Position numbers and translations under genes: made by a program
Part shown: piece by piece, positions 23,101-35,628 of the stretch
Layout: each line of letters starts with the position of its first letter
Position numbering within the stretch: the first letter of the stretch is position 1
Notes under the pieces: model-generated
The model's database searches: none
What the model saw: the letters and a program-made list of their open reading frames with translations, nothing else
Told to the model about the DNA's origin: nothing
NCBI GenBank assembly: GCA_002077065.1
Contig: NAJO01000002.1
Span: 744,001 to 808,000, forward strand
DNA length: 64,000 nt
Direction of reading: 5' to 3'
DNA from: Cryoendolithus antarcticus
Taxonomy: Eukaryota; Ascomycota; Dothideomycetes; Cladosporiales; Cladosporiaceae

Positions 23101-23248
23101 TTTGAGCACGATCGTAAGCGACATTCCTGGTCTCCAAACCTCTGAGCTAGATTCGACACTGTCGCTGGTGTCCTCTGCTTCGCCGTCAGAGCTGACCGCC
23201 AGTGCCCGCAGAAGGAGTACAATGTCTCTAGGCAAGATCCACACATGA
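20177..23248 (+). CDS. Ankyrin-repeat protein with STAND-type N-terminus
   Basis: An intronless 1023-residue protein from the first ATG (MDPVGTLLSIATLAL). The N-terminal about 130 residues (hydrophobic start, then helices with AAIRLQIKVLETSLQRV) resemble the fungal N-terminal domain found on NACHT/STAND proteins. Residues of about 160-450 are acidic, Ser-rich and probably disordered. From about residue 460 to 920 there are roughly ten ankyrin repeats, e.g. DGCTALHLSASRGD, KGRTPLQVAAESGR and DGWTALHFAAKHGH. The tail is Ser-rich. No NACHT or NB-ARC ATPase (no P-loop) lies between, so it is not a full NLR-like receptor. Role is unknown; scaffold or regulator is possible. The gene ends 208 bp from the convergent oxidase gene. 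Confidence 0.85.
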   Translation: MDPVGTLLSIATLALIIDDLCGAYVEAPRTLAAIRLQIKVLETSLQRVQEWLHFTDPTTKAQIMGSINDATFTVDSALQALKADLTEITSNGSKTVKVFGRQGSDQWTKTKFAWNEARLRRHLTDVRECSSLMRFTLAVCQLPSGRSADFEIKEVSIGARKLSRVHKSTRSARRPMLARQQSQDPVEQSTDFKQFMAAVIAAEEDLVTDPLSDAADEPVAASGLDDSSMSVVVAEGDAGQTLGSEALLCEKHLIPFENADLTESLPEVVQGTDAVDSASRLPIRAAKSALEFPLVHSTLPEVLAADGSLAHAEGVSRRAQEASLESTKVVPRKPVRQKSVPVDRAAPQVDLEKEVDGATLGTAQRQSPRTEEHKLPTRGSEESTGEPLSPVMWTRNAVTHSDSVSSSGSYTYVEPDTPPPYVAASSDRIGTRTAAQQRQRQISSLSTNRRTSSFANLGDVKLSQQVTNCSALLQAIKVDDEDEVIDLLSQGADPEDIEPGTQRTALLEAARLARREMCRLLIRAGSQVHVSDLDGCTALHLSASRGDALIGRMLLDAGAQIEAYDRKGRTPLQVAAESGRTEFVMFLLEQTPKRGTNDPGMIKALYQSIRLGDVTSAQEFLAHNVKPRKLKDSWKLTSYAAQSGNLQMLEFVLKQKVSLKEKSPDGWTALHFAAKHGHTAMVERLLDMKLSSRDKTKKAKETALHMAVHQQYADTALVLMGHKDANVTATDADDQEALHHATRNGDVRLVTELLAHEAKLKSQNAFGWRPIHLAAAYGHIEMLTLFVTHGIDLHAQLGKPSFKPARKTNEAARKGYWAEIRWPHEGATALDLAIEFGQVEAAKLLLAAGAKIEDADSQRWRPLHYAAFHIQPELVELLLARGASPSSTTTDGSTPHALGYREHGLAASQEDKDHIHYTLQAAASTSKKSAWKSMTEYRLGSATGRSARERNQAWHTAEMADTLYRDKNVDDGEEDLSTIVSDIPGLQTSELDSTLSLVSSASPSELTASARRRSTMSLGKIHT

Positions 23249-23456
23249 AGTCTTGTGCGATCAGATCTAGATCCAGGCTCAACACGGTTGCGCATGGACT
23301 GAGGTGCTTCCAACAACAAGAACAATTGAGCGGCGCCCCGGAGCGTCGCGATCTGACCATGTCTGATAGCTGACTTCCTGATCATTACACCGAGCAGTGC
23401 TGGTGAATCAATTGTCACTGATGAAGTCGCTTTGATTACGCTACCTGATTACCCCG

Positions 23457-25445
<1,989 letters not shown>

Positions 25446-25873
25446 GGCTGGTGTGTACGGGGTGTGGTACTAATGCTTGCTGCTCGAGATGGCTCACGCA
25501 CAGTGGAACGGTGCTTAGAAGAGTGGGTTTGGATTTGGAAACGTTATCAAGCTCACACCTGATTACTGTACCTTCTTAAGCGTCCAAAGATACCCCTCCA
25601 GGAGTTCAAGTCCGCGTTCCGGATTATCTACCGAGTACAGGAAGCACTTGTTTATATGCAAGCTTATTGCGAACGTGAAGCGACTGGTGAGAACCCGTAG
25701 CTGCTGTTCGCATAAGGTTCTGTACCCCGCAGAGATCGAATGGTACGGTACGATTCTCGGGAGCATCGCGATGCAGCTCCACGGGTGCGGAGATAAGCGC
25801 ACCTCGCCCACCACCACTGGCCAGACCGCCCTATCAGTCGGCAGTCTTACTCGAGTTCATAGCTCATGACTAC
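25446..25873. other. Intergenic between VAO and sedolisin genes
   Basis: This 428-bp stretch holds the VAO promoter and the sedolisin 3' region; both genes are on the minus strand. No gene is seen. Confidence 0.4.
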
Positions 25874-28471
25874 TCAGGGCAGACTCAGAAATATTTTCTT
25901 GAGCTCCTCGTACTTCGGAGTACCAAGTCCGGTCACTGTCTTGTGTCAGCGAGCAGGATATCGACAATGCAGAAGCAGCTAGCCTACCCGGGTCCCAGCC
26001 TGGCGAAGCAGGAAAGCCGTTGGTACCACAGCCTAGGGTTCAGCGTCAGCGAAGGTTCATGCTAACTTGGGGATCTGAGCATACCCGGATTGCTTCCATT
26101 CACTATATCGTTCAGGGCCCATGGATGACTGTACAGAACCGGATTCAAGAACCCGATCGGTCCCTTGCCAACAGCTAGACGCTCTTCGTTGAGCAGTGTC
26201 ACGATACCGCCGATAATAGGGGCCGATGCACTAGTACCGCCAACCCCGTACGTCTTGTTCAGGTATACCGTAGCGACTTTGAGACCAATACCGCTGATGT
26301 CAGGAAAGCCGCGAGCAAGTCCACTGTTATTGAAGACTTTACTGCCATAGTTCGGAGCGTAGTGCTTGAGATAGTGCTGGGTAGCTTTCTTTTGATAAGA
26401 CGGGACTTCGAAGACATCGGAGAAGCCTAGGACAGGTCAGCCAAATCCAAACGATCTGCGTGGCATGGTTTCTGCTCCAGCGGAAATGCGGCCACGCCGC
26501 CATGAGCTCAAGTAGTCGAGCGGTTTACGGGAAAGCGAGAATGTCCACTTACCGCCACCGCTGTAGTAGTCATCTAACGCATTGGCCGGATCAGGGTCTG
26601 CGACAGCCGACTCTCCATCTTGCAGGTTATTCGAGTTCAGGAAAGTCGCGCCTACGCTCGTGATGTAAGGAATGCACAGTTCGTCAGTTATTCGATCGCA
26701 ATAGCGAGTAGCAAGATCGATACTAACCAGTTCACTGGAAAGCTGGGGCTGAAACGCTTCCCATAGGTATCCACATAGCCGTACTCGGAATTGACGCATG
26801 AGTTGTTGTACCTGTAGCGATGGTCAGTCTGTCATGCATAGTCCTCCGTCACATCATCTTCCGGCTTGACAGGCGTCCTCATCACTCGCAACTCGTCAAT
26901 GACATCCACTCATCCGCTGCTAATCGGAGTGAACTGCTGACTGAGATGTTGCGCGGGCGAGGCGCTATCCAAGCGATGACATGGGCATCTGCGATGATGT
27001 GCAAGTGAAGCGCCGCTAGGGATGGGTTCTCCGAGTAACGACCACCCTTCGGAAGTGAGGAGGCGGGAGTGAAGGAGATTGAACTCACCCGGCGTTATAA
27101 CGATTCGCGACTCCGCTGTCTCCCGAAGACACAACGACTGTTGTGCCTTGCAAAGCTAGCTTCATCCATTCATGGCATTGTCTCTCCTGATAGAAACGGG
27201 GCAAGGCAGCCTCAATCTGCCCATAACTGATGCTTACAACGTTAGATCGCGGTGCACCACCGCACTGCAGAGGTCCGGTATAGCCGCCCTCGTTCGGATC
27301 CGGGTAAGCCGGGTCGATGTACGGCTGATCGCCACCTTGGTAGGTGCAGTACGATGCGTCCAATGCATCGAGAAAGATGTTGAACGTCCCGACACTGTCC
27401 ACGTTGACGCTATCACCATTCTGATACAATCGAGTTTGTTGTGGCCAGATAATGGAATAGGCAGTTTGGAAATCCAGAGCCGATTCGACGACCTCTTCTG
27501 CCTGAGCGACAGTCAAGTTCGAATGCTTGCCTCCATCGATGCTTATGAACTCAGGCCTTATTCCCTTGGGGATCTGGGGCGAAGTCCAGTTCGCAAAGTA
27601 GGGATCGAGATCGGGGTAGTACAAATAATCGGCCCACTCGGCTATGCCCATCTTATTGCTAGTATGGTTCTTGCTTCCAGCGGGAAATCCGTACAAGGCT
27701 CGTAGACACTCGATCGTGATGAGAGTAGAGCAGTTCTTAGTCCCGGAGAGACCAGTGATTGGAGAAGGCGCTTGCAAAGCTGGACGAGCGTTCTTGATCG
27801 GCTCTAGACCATCAAGCTGTACAGTGGGCATAATCATATCGATATGCTCCTTGAGATGGCCCGGGACACCGTAGGAGTCGCATGAAAGACGATACGCGTC
27901 CGTGTTTTGGTGCTTGTAGTAGTGGTACTTTGTCTGTAGGAGTGATTCGGCCTCGCCGATTGTTGCATTGAGTTCGACCCAATTCTTTCCTATACCAGTG
28001 TCAGACAACGTGGTTGCCTCACAACGAGTCGCGTGAGACAAAGGTAAGAGCAGACTAGACAATGACTTTGTAGTACGTCGAGTCGGGCCGAGAACGAGGA
28101 TACTTACCAACAGAGTGCCCAATTCTTCTCACATCAACACCATGCTCTACCAACCAAGCAACGACACCGTCGCGGCTCTCTTGTTTCGGAGCAAAGACCT
28201 CTGCTACCTTCGCAGCAGACCAATGCTTTCCGAAGTTCGGATTAAAAGGATCAGAGACATCCTGGATGAAGTTGTCCGCATTTTCGAGGTTCTGCTGCTT
28301 CAGTCCAATACGAAGCGGGATCTTCTCATGAGCCTGGGCGCGGCTATGTCGCTTCCATACGCCGTGTGGACTGGCGTTACGACGTTCATGTTCGACGTGA
28401 CTTGTCGTCGGAGCACCTACGACGAGTTGCGCTACTGCGAGCCATGCTAGAGCTGAGTATGAAAGATACAT
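25874..28471 (-). CDS. Secreted sedolisin (S53) serine peptidase
   Basis: Best model has seven exons: 28471-28108, 27989-27089, 26811-26728, 26671-26553 (start uncertain), 26426-26085, 26032-25988 and 25935-25874, about 638 residues. A signal peptide (MYLSYSALAWLAVAQLVVGA) is followed by a pro-kumamolisin propeptide (FNPNFGKHWSAAKVAEVF) and the catalytic domain. The triad is visible: Glu and Asp in ESALDFQ, the oxyanion Asp in SSGDSG and Ser in GGTSASAP. The C-terminal calcium site lies around WDPVTGLGTP. Known role: acidic extracellular tripeptidyl or endopeptidase. The intron after FPVNC has no AG where homology predicts its end; the next usable AG (exon start 26656) keeps frame but drops the PYITS block. 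Introns of 118, 277 and 126 nt are long for this locus. Confidence 0.85.
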
Positions 28472-29195
28472 TGTGTCTTTGTCTTACTGGAGCAAAGACA
28501 AAGTCGAGCCGGGGCATTAATAAGGAAGACACACTACCTTAGTATTGCTCCCTCCTCGGCTCAAAGGTGAATCGCTACGCAATTATGCGGCAGACTGTGC
28601 AATCAAGACCCACCGCGTTGCATGCCATGGAGAGCATGTTCTTCGAATCTGCTGCTCGTATCGATCGGCATGACGCGATCCCCGCCAGATTGCACGGTGC
28701 ATCGCGCAACGCTCGCATGTTCAACATGGTTCAAATATGATGACATTGTACCTGGGGAGTTGCCTATTCCGACCTAGCGGGTGTTTGCTAAGGCCAGGAG
28801 AGGATCTTACGTGCATCGGAGTCATTCGGGAAGAGAAGCGTGGAGTGGAAGAAGAAGGTCAAGCTTTGCACTGATAAGCTTGGCGCGCCTTGATCACACC
28901 TGCCGAGTGTGGAACCAGCACGAGGCACGGCTTTCGATTATGTTGCAACACTGGCAATGCGTCTATCACTCTAGCTGTGACAATGCATTGCTACGCTGCT
29001 ACAGCCGTGAAAGAGCCAACGCGATATTTCGATGAATGCTTGGTAAGATATCGGCCTGTCTCTAACAGATCACAAATACTGCATTCGCACTTGAGAGCGC
29101 ACTAACAACGGCGTAGGGTGCAGTGCAGACTGTTGGAGAAGTCGAGGTAGTAGTAGCGCTCGTGAGGTGCAACAACATGGAAGCTCAACTCGACA
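28472..29195. other. Intergenic, sedolisin promoter
   Basis: These 724 bp lie between the sedolisin start and the VPS38 stop. A TTATTAAT sequence on the minus strand about 45-52 nt upstream of the sedolisin ATG could be a TATA-type element. The rest shows no gene. Confidence 0.4.
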
Positions 29196-31271
29196 TCAAG
29201 TTCTGCCACCCCGGACTAGTCCACCTTTCAACCTCTTCAGACTCTCCACCGCCCCTTTCCCTCCCTTAATTTGCCCATCACCTTCCTTACTTCCACCATG
29301 CCAAAGCAATCCACTCAGGGCGCTACTGGTGGAGTCATCGCTCCTCGCCCTGCCCAGACCGCCCCGCGCACTGACCCGAAGCAAGCCCTTGACGCCCCCA
29401 GACTTTCGTGCCGGGAGTTCGCCTTCGCCTGCTGTAGCGACGTAGAGTAAGTATTTCAGATTCGGTAGCGTATGACGGATGTCTAAGACGCGGACGTGGA
29501 AGGTTGTCTCGAGCAAGACTTGGATGTTCTTGTTCAGCAGGAAGAGAGCGTAGTCAAACCTGAAGCGTGGCGTGCCACGCGTGAAAAGTGGGTAGGTGCG
29601 CAGCAAAATTTGACTTTTGTCCGTACCACGGGCTGCCGAAGTTGCGGAGGGCTTCAGTAAGCTGATGGGATCGTAAATCGTGCTCGTGCTGCCTCGTGGG
29701 GTCAATGGGTAGAGCAGTGGCTGCGCCAGATAGAAGCTCAGGAGCTGCAGGACTGCTGCAACATGTCCCAGCGCAGCTGCTACATTATCCGAGGACTCAT
29801 TATCGAGGTCATCGGAGTTCGGCAGCTGCAGGTCACGGATCTTGAATGCCAAAGTCTTGCCTGGAATGGGCTTGATGGGATAGGCAACCTGGAGGTCCTC
29901 ACATATACGGCGGCGCTGACTTTCGATATTCTTTCGAAGGTGCTCTTGTTGCGCATGCTCGCTTGGTAGACTGTCAGTACTCTGTCGAATCTCGAGTCGT
30001 CGCTTCGCGCGAAGCTCCAGGTCGGTTGCCATAAGCTCTCTGCGATTGGCGAGCGTGGAAGTCTTCTCGGACTTCTGTCTCTGGGCCTTCTCCATCTGCT
30101 TTGCAACAGTCTTCTTGGCGTATTCGATCGTCTTCAGACGGTCGCGAGCTTCAGTGACCTGATCGCGCTCACATAATGCCTCCCGATTCGCATTAATCAA
30201 ATCTTCAAGATCTTTCGCCAATTTGTTCCGCGCTTCAAGTGCATCCTGTATGCTATCGTCAAGCTTACCAAGCTTCAACAGGGCATCGAAGGAGCTCGTG
30301 CCCATTGTCCGGCCACTATTGCTTCTCCCTATAGGCGGTATGATCGCTGCTGTTGGAGTGTAGTCGGACAACGAGCTATGCAAAGTGTACACGCCGTCCA
30401 AGAGATAAAATAGCACCGCATTCGGGGGTAATGGTCGTTGCGCTTCCTCGGCATGCTTTCCCAGATATTGTAATTCACTGAGCTGTACAGAAAAGTCCAC
30501 AAGCTGGCGCCAGCTTTGCCACTTGCTGCTCTTAACCCAAAGGCGCAGATTGAATCTGTCTAGTCGTGTCGTACCTGGGCTGGCCAGTGATAAATCGAAC
30601 GACTGAAAAGTCGGATTCATGGTAGTTGCCACGACTTCGGAGATGTAGATGGGCTCTTTGACATATCAGCAATTGGTCGTTGACCCGGAGATTCATGACC
30701 TACCCTCGACGCCAGGTACATGCAAGCTGAAGAAGACGTCCGCCATCTTATCCGCTACTACATTCTCCAGCTTCTCCTGCCGCTTCTGCGGACTAGCATT
30801 CGCCCACTCGAGAGTGCTTCGTCGACGCATTTTGGCCAGCGATGGTCGCGACGGTGTCTTTGGCGAGCCATTAGCATCGTGCTTGCGTGGACTGCCATTG
30901 ACATGTCCGTCTGCCTCGCTCTCGGACTCCACTGATATTGCATGCTCAGGCACACGACGCAAGTCCGAAGAGCTTCTCGAATGTCCCAACGACTTCTTCT
31001 CCCGCAATGCTACGAGCTTCGCAGGCGAGATGAGGGTGGTCGGCAGGGCATCATCGTCTATAGTCTTGCCCCGGGGACGAGATGACAATGACGGTGATAG
31101 TGAGAGGTTGCGGAGTGAGATAGAGATGACATTGCGGAGCTTGCGATTCTAGCACGTACTCAGCTGGAAGCGTTGGAGCTCATTACATTGCATGGTGCCT
31201 ACATATGGGAGTAGCCATGGCTTCTCACGCCGGATGCCTAGTCCATTGCGCTGCTCTGCGCCGGTCGCCAT
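29196..31271 (-). CDS. VPS38: Vps38/UVRAG-type subunit of PI3-kinase complex II
   Basis: Three exons, 31271-31203, 31148-30704 and 30655-29196, with 54- and 48-nt introns (GTAGGC..TAG, GTAGGT..AAG), encode about 657 residues. The first exon gives 23 residues ending PWLLPY, joined to NRKLRNVISISLRNLSLSP, the conserved opening of fungal UVRAG/Atg14-like proteins. Then come a basic, Ser-rich linker, a short C2-like region (FFSLHVPGVE, PIYISEVVATTMNPTFQSFD), a long coiled coil (about residues 290-400) and the C-terminal BARA-like part (LLNKNIQVLLE, LPNLKYLLY). Known role: with Vps34, Vps15 and Vps30/Atg6 it makes PI3P for endosome-to-vacuole sorting. The C-terminus is Gly- and Arg-rich. Confidence 0.85.
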
Positions 31272-31561
31272 TCATTCCCTCACATCGTCAGCGCGTACAA
31301 CAGTCTCGCGCACTGGATTACCACGCAGGCTTGATTGACGTCTTGAATCTCGTATGTATGAAGTTGACGTTGAGTGGTCGTGTTGTAGTAGTGACAGGTG
31401 CGGCTTGAATCGCGGCGCTCGGGGGTGTCTTCAATGGATGAAGTTGAAAAGGCATACACATTATACGCCATACACATCATATTCGATTGCGGCATAGCAT
31501 TGCATCTAGGTTGGTGCCTCTAGTACCTATGCAGAATCGACCCTAGACACTTCGACGCAGC

Positions 31562-33503
31562 ATGCCGGTCCAATTGAAGCCTCCCACGCGCAACATTTAC
31601 GCATACTGCAACATCCAGACGCAACAAGTCATATACTCATTACAACCTAGTCTACACGTACGTCCTCCATCACACATAGATACACGTGTGAGGCTAATAT
31701 CAACAACAGAATGCCTCCGTCCGCCGCCAACTGCCCGATACAGGCGCCAATACCTCCTTCGTCAAGCTCCGCAAAGATTTGTGGCACCCCCTCTGGACCC
31801 TAGCAATCCCCGAGTCCGATTACGCCGACGCCCAGGGTCTTCACACGTTTAAGAAGCTGCGGGAATGGCGGAAACTGCACGAGATATCATGGGAGCCGCC
31901 GGCAGATCTCGCTCGACCGTATACAAAGAGGGAGATCGAGGCTATGGCGAAGAAGCTGGAGGACCGGGGCGGCAGCAAGAAGGAGAATGTGTATGATATC
32001 ATCAGGCGTGAGAAGAGGAAGATGAGGGTCAATACTGTGCTGAACCAGAGGGCGAATAGTGTGGCGGATCTAGCAGCTGTGCTTGTCGAGCAGGAGGCGA
32101 TGGGCCATGACACGGCCGAACAAAATGAAACTGGAACGGCTGCAAAGCTAGACGCAGAGCGAGGTAACATGCTGAAGCTGGCTGCGGAGGCCCAGGCTGG
32201 TGGGCTCGAGAAGCTCGACACGCGGATAGCTGCGCTGGAGGAACTGAAAGCAAAGGCAGATCGACTGGGCGAGGTGGGCACGTCACGAACGCGCATCAGC
32301 AAGCAACTGCATGATGCCAACATCAAGCGGATGAAGATGCAGACTTCGGTCGATGCTGTCGCAAGGGCGAAAGAGATGCTGGCGCAACCACAGCTTGATA
32401 GGCTAGCGGCACTAAAGGCACGCATAGAAGCCGCAGAGGAGCGGATACAGGCATATGAGGAGCTACCAGATCTCGCGCGGTTGGCTAGTGAGAGCGCAGA
32501 GGTGGAGGGGAGCCAGGCACATTTGCAAGTGCGGGCTGACGAGCTGAAAAAGCTCCTAAAGAAGAAAGGTACTACGAACAGCCAGGAACTCGACTTAGAA
32601 CTTGAAACCCTGCGCACAAGGCAGAAAGAACTAAGAAAAGCCCGTTGGACTCTGGAGACCATTGCAAAGATTGAGCAAGGTGCCTTGAATGACTTACAAA
32701 AGGAGATCCAAGAGATCGAGGTGCTGGAAAGTGAGATCAAGGACGCCAACGGCCGTGAGGCTGGTAACCTTCTTCGCAGAGAGGCACTGCGTACCGCTGG
32801 CTACGATCCGGACCGTGGCGACACGCTCAGACTTCAAAGGGCAGAGCTCGAAGCAGTGGAGCAAGAATACGCATTGCTGTCCAACGCCAGCATCGAGCTC
32901 GCAGCAGCCAAGGCCGAGCTTGAGATCGCGCAAGCGGAAGGCGCGACGGAAGGGACTCCATCGTCTGAAAGTGCTGCGAGTTCCTCGGAGGAAGCTGCCC
33001 GACCAGCCAAGCCAGAAACCGATGAAGCACAGATACGCGAGCTCCTCCCAGGTTTTCCGGCACCGAAAAGCGACAGTCCAAATTTGCCAAAGCGCGGCCG
33101 TCTACGCACCATGATCGATCGCCAGAAACGACCCGTCTTCAGCACCGAGGGCATCACCATCAAGTGGTCCAATGTCCTCGACGCTGAGCTCGCGGAGCAA
33201 TGGCCCGGAAACGTTGAACACGCACCTATGGGTATCGTGCGACACACGGCGCCTCCTGCGGACAAGGCGGCGGTGCTGGATATGGCTACGAGAAGTGCGA
33301 GAATAGTCGAGAGGGCGACGGAGAGAAAGGAGAGGGGTAGGGCGGGTAGGGAGAGGGAGGAGAAAGTGAAGCTGGTAGTATTGGAGAAGGTGCGAGAGGC
33401 TATGGAGGCAAGGAAGTTGAAATTGGAGGCTAGAGAGATGAGTCGGACGGGACCGATGAATGCCTCAACTCCAGCGATAAAAGAGGACATGGCATCGATG
33501 TAA
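31562..33503 (+). CDS. MHR1: Mitochondrial large-subunit protein mL67 (MHR1 family)
   Basis: Two exons, 31562-31657 and 31710-33503, with a 52-nt intron (GTACGT..CAG), give 629 residues. The N-terminal about 135 residues match the MHR1/mL67 family (PTRNIYAYCNIQTQQVIYS, KLRKDLWHPLWTLAIP, KLREWRKLHEISW). Residues of about 150-420 form a long charged coiled coil, and a conserved-looking block TEGITIKWSNVLDAELAEQW follows near residue 500. Yeast Mhr1 is a mitoribosomal protein that also promotes mtDNA recombination. The coiled-coil insertion makes this far longer than yeast Mhr1 (226 residues). No clear presequence is seen. It is divergent from VPS38, with 290 bp between starts. Confidence 0.82.
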
Positions 33504-33720
33504 GAGATATATATAGTCAGATGCTGAAGCATTCGATCTCTATGTCTTAACTTCAGGAGGTGAATTATTGGTCATGTGACCTCGCGTTTTCTGAAGCCTC
33601 ACTTCAACGCGTCTCCAACTCGAACATCGACCAGCGAACAACGTGCCATTCCAGTGACCCCGTCTGTCTTCGCCACAGAGCCGACTTTTCACCGATACAG
33701 CATTACATTACTTGCCCACA

Positions 33721-34174
33721 ATGTCAGAGTCCACGCCCCGCATCACGGCTCAATACCTTGAGCAATTCTCCCACCAGACCGTCCGCCTCCTAGGTAAAGT
33801 TCGCCAGCTTCGCGGCGAGCAGGCTACTATTGATGCTGGAGGGAATGTGAGCATTCACTTGAATCGCGTAAGTCTCCCTACTCCGGCATAGGATTATACG
33901 CAGAAAGCTAAGACAAGGCAGGACTCGCATCTCCAACTCAACCACGCGGTGGAGATCATTGGCAAGGTGCAGAATGACCTTAGTGTGAGGGTGATGGCTT
34001 GCACGGATTTCGGGCCGGAGAACGAGATCGGTGAGTGATTGTTCCTGCTTGAAGATCGCATCGGGTGTGAGATACCGAGCAATGCTGACAACATGGCCAG
34101 ATTTTGTGGCTGCTGAAGCGGTGGTGGACGCAACGCATCGGTATCGGGAGATCTTCTACGAAAAGGATACGTGA
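33721..34174 (+). CDS. RPA3: Replication protein A subunit 3 (RPA14)
   Basis: Three exons, 33721-33867, 33922-34030 and 34101-34174, with 54- and 70-nt introns (GTAAGT..CAG, GTGAGT..CAG), encode 109 residues. The sequence is one OB fold: SESTPRITAQYLEQF, then VRLLGKVRQLRGEQATID, the L45-like stretch NHAVEIIGKVQNDLSVRV and a C-terminal helix ending YEKDT. Length and pattern match the small RPA subunit. Known role: structural subunit of the single-stranded DNA-binding heterotrimer in replication and repair. It lies 217 bp downstream of the mL67 stop in the same direction and converges on DUG3. No frame long enough to reveal it exists without splicing. Confidence 0.88.
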
Positions 34175-34452
34175 CAATGTAATCCTGGAACGCATTACGA
34201 GACCGTGAACGCACGACTCTGGAGCTGGAGACGTCGACGACGAGATCGCTGTCTTTCGCGGCATTCTGTTTGGCCGACCAGCCACGACTATACAGAGGAA
34301 CGGATGTATGCTGTAGCACTGCCTGTACTCGCACTCACGAAGTGGAAGACCAGCATGAGGGACGGGTCTTGTGAGATTGCTGGGATAAGTACATGAAATT
34401 GACGCCAGACGCGCTCGCTAAAAGCAATTCTGTATCGAGGCAGTAGCGGTCA

Positions 34453-35628
34453 TCACGCAACAGCCACCTCCTTCGCTGTCCCGTTCAAGGCCGCAGCAGA
34501 GTTCTCCCGAGTAATAGCAGCCTTCCCATCTTCAGCAGTCTGCCCCTGCGCAATCGCGAAACCCCGACTCCTCGAGAAGCTTGGCACATGGTTGTAGTAC
34601 TGATCCAAGATCGGGTGAATCAACACGGTCTGGTTGTGGATCGTGAGCACACTGTTCGTTGGTACAGTGACCCAGTTGTCGCGCTCAAACGTGAGCGGCT
34701 CACTGGCAACAAGCACAATATCCGCCCCTCGATCTCGCCTCTCCATCTTGTATTCGCCAGTCCCCAGCTGCGTCTTGCCAGCACTCTTCCCAGTCTCCGA
34801 GCAAGGCTGCATCTTCCAACTCGTGCCAGAACTGAAGAACAGGCTTGCTGCCTCATCCGTCCGACTGCTCACGTATCGCGTACAGACTACACTCTTCCCG
34901 TCGGTGACCGCGAAGTTCAACAAACACCTCACATCGCCCTGCTCCCTCGTCTCAGCAGGCAAGGCAGCAATATACCCGTTGATCCTCTCAATCGTCTTGA
35001 GCATAGCCTTTCTGAGCACAACATGCCCAAACCCATCCCTCTGCCTCACCTCATCATCAGCATCCACCCCAAGCCGCTCCAGCGAGTCCAAGAACAGCGC
35101 AAAGGCCCACTCGCTATCCGTACTCCCACCCACAGCTTCGAACCACCTATCCCCAACATCGCTCACCAGTCTCCTCTTCACGCCCAACTTCCAGCCGCCG
35201 ATCCCGCCGTTGTGCATCCACATCAGCGCTCCTCGTGAGAAAGGATGGCAATTGCTATCTGCCAACGCACCCTCAGTGCTTGCACGCACATGTGCGAAGA
35301 CTAGCGGGGAGACGGTCTTACTCGCCAGACGCTCGAGGTTCCTACAGTTCCAGGCGGGGATCGTGGAGGTGAAGATACATGGCTCCGGGCCGAGGTCTAT
35401 GTCCTCTTCCTTAGAGGTGTGATGGTCATCATCATTATGACTGCGGCGTTGACGCGCGGGGCCAGCGGTGTAGTAGCCCACGCCAAAGCCATCGCCATTG
35501 TGAGGACGCCTGTGGTCGAGCCGCAGCCGAGAGTCGTACGACTGCGTGAGGATGCTGTGGGTGGGGTTTGTGATGAGGTGGGAGAGGAGGATTGGTTGAT
35601 GGCCGGAGTAGATCAGGAAACGGCACAT
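34453..35628 (-). CDS. DUG3: Class II glutamine amidotransferase Dug3
   Basis: An intronless 391-residue gene starting MCRFLIYSGHQP, where Cys2 is the N-terminal nucleophile exposed after Met removal. Other class II amidotransferase features are HNGDGFGVGYY, FAHVRASTEG and NCHPFSRGALMWMHNGGIGGW with the Asn-Gly pair used for glutamine binding. STDSEWAFALFLDSL is typical of the family. Known role: with Dug2, Dug3 forms the cytosolic complex that starts gamma-glutamyl transpeptidase-independent glutathione breakdown. An insertion rich in Arg/His/Asp (about residues 60-75) is species-specific. The stop lies 278 bp from that of RPA3. Confidence 0.92.
   Translation of the reverse strand: MCRFLIYSGHQPILLSHLITNPTHSILTQSYDSRLRLDHRRPHNGDGFGVGYYTAGPARQRRSHNDDDHHTSKEEDIDLGPEPCIFTSTIPAWNCRNLERLASKTVSPLVFAHVRASTEGALADSNCHPFSRGALMWMHNGGIGGWKLGVKRRLVSDVGDRWFEAVGGSTDSEWAFALFLDSLERLGVDADDEVRQRDGFGHVVLRKAMLKTIERINGYIAALPAETREQGDVRCLLNFAVTDGKSVVCTRYVSSRTDEAASLFFSSGTSWKMQPCSETGKSAGKTQLGTGEYKMERRDRGADIVLVASEPLTFERDNWVTVPTNSVLTIHNQTVLIHPILDQYYNHVPSFSRSRGFAIAQGQTAEDGKAAITRENSAAALNGTAKEVAVA

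Noticed and set aside
31841..32749. 302-codon open frame on the minus strand opposite mL67
   Set aside because: Ser/Phe-rich mirror of the charged coiled-coil codons on the plus strand; no family motif.
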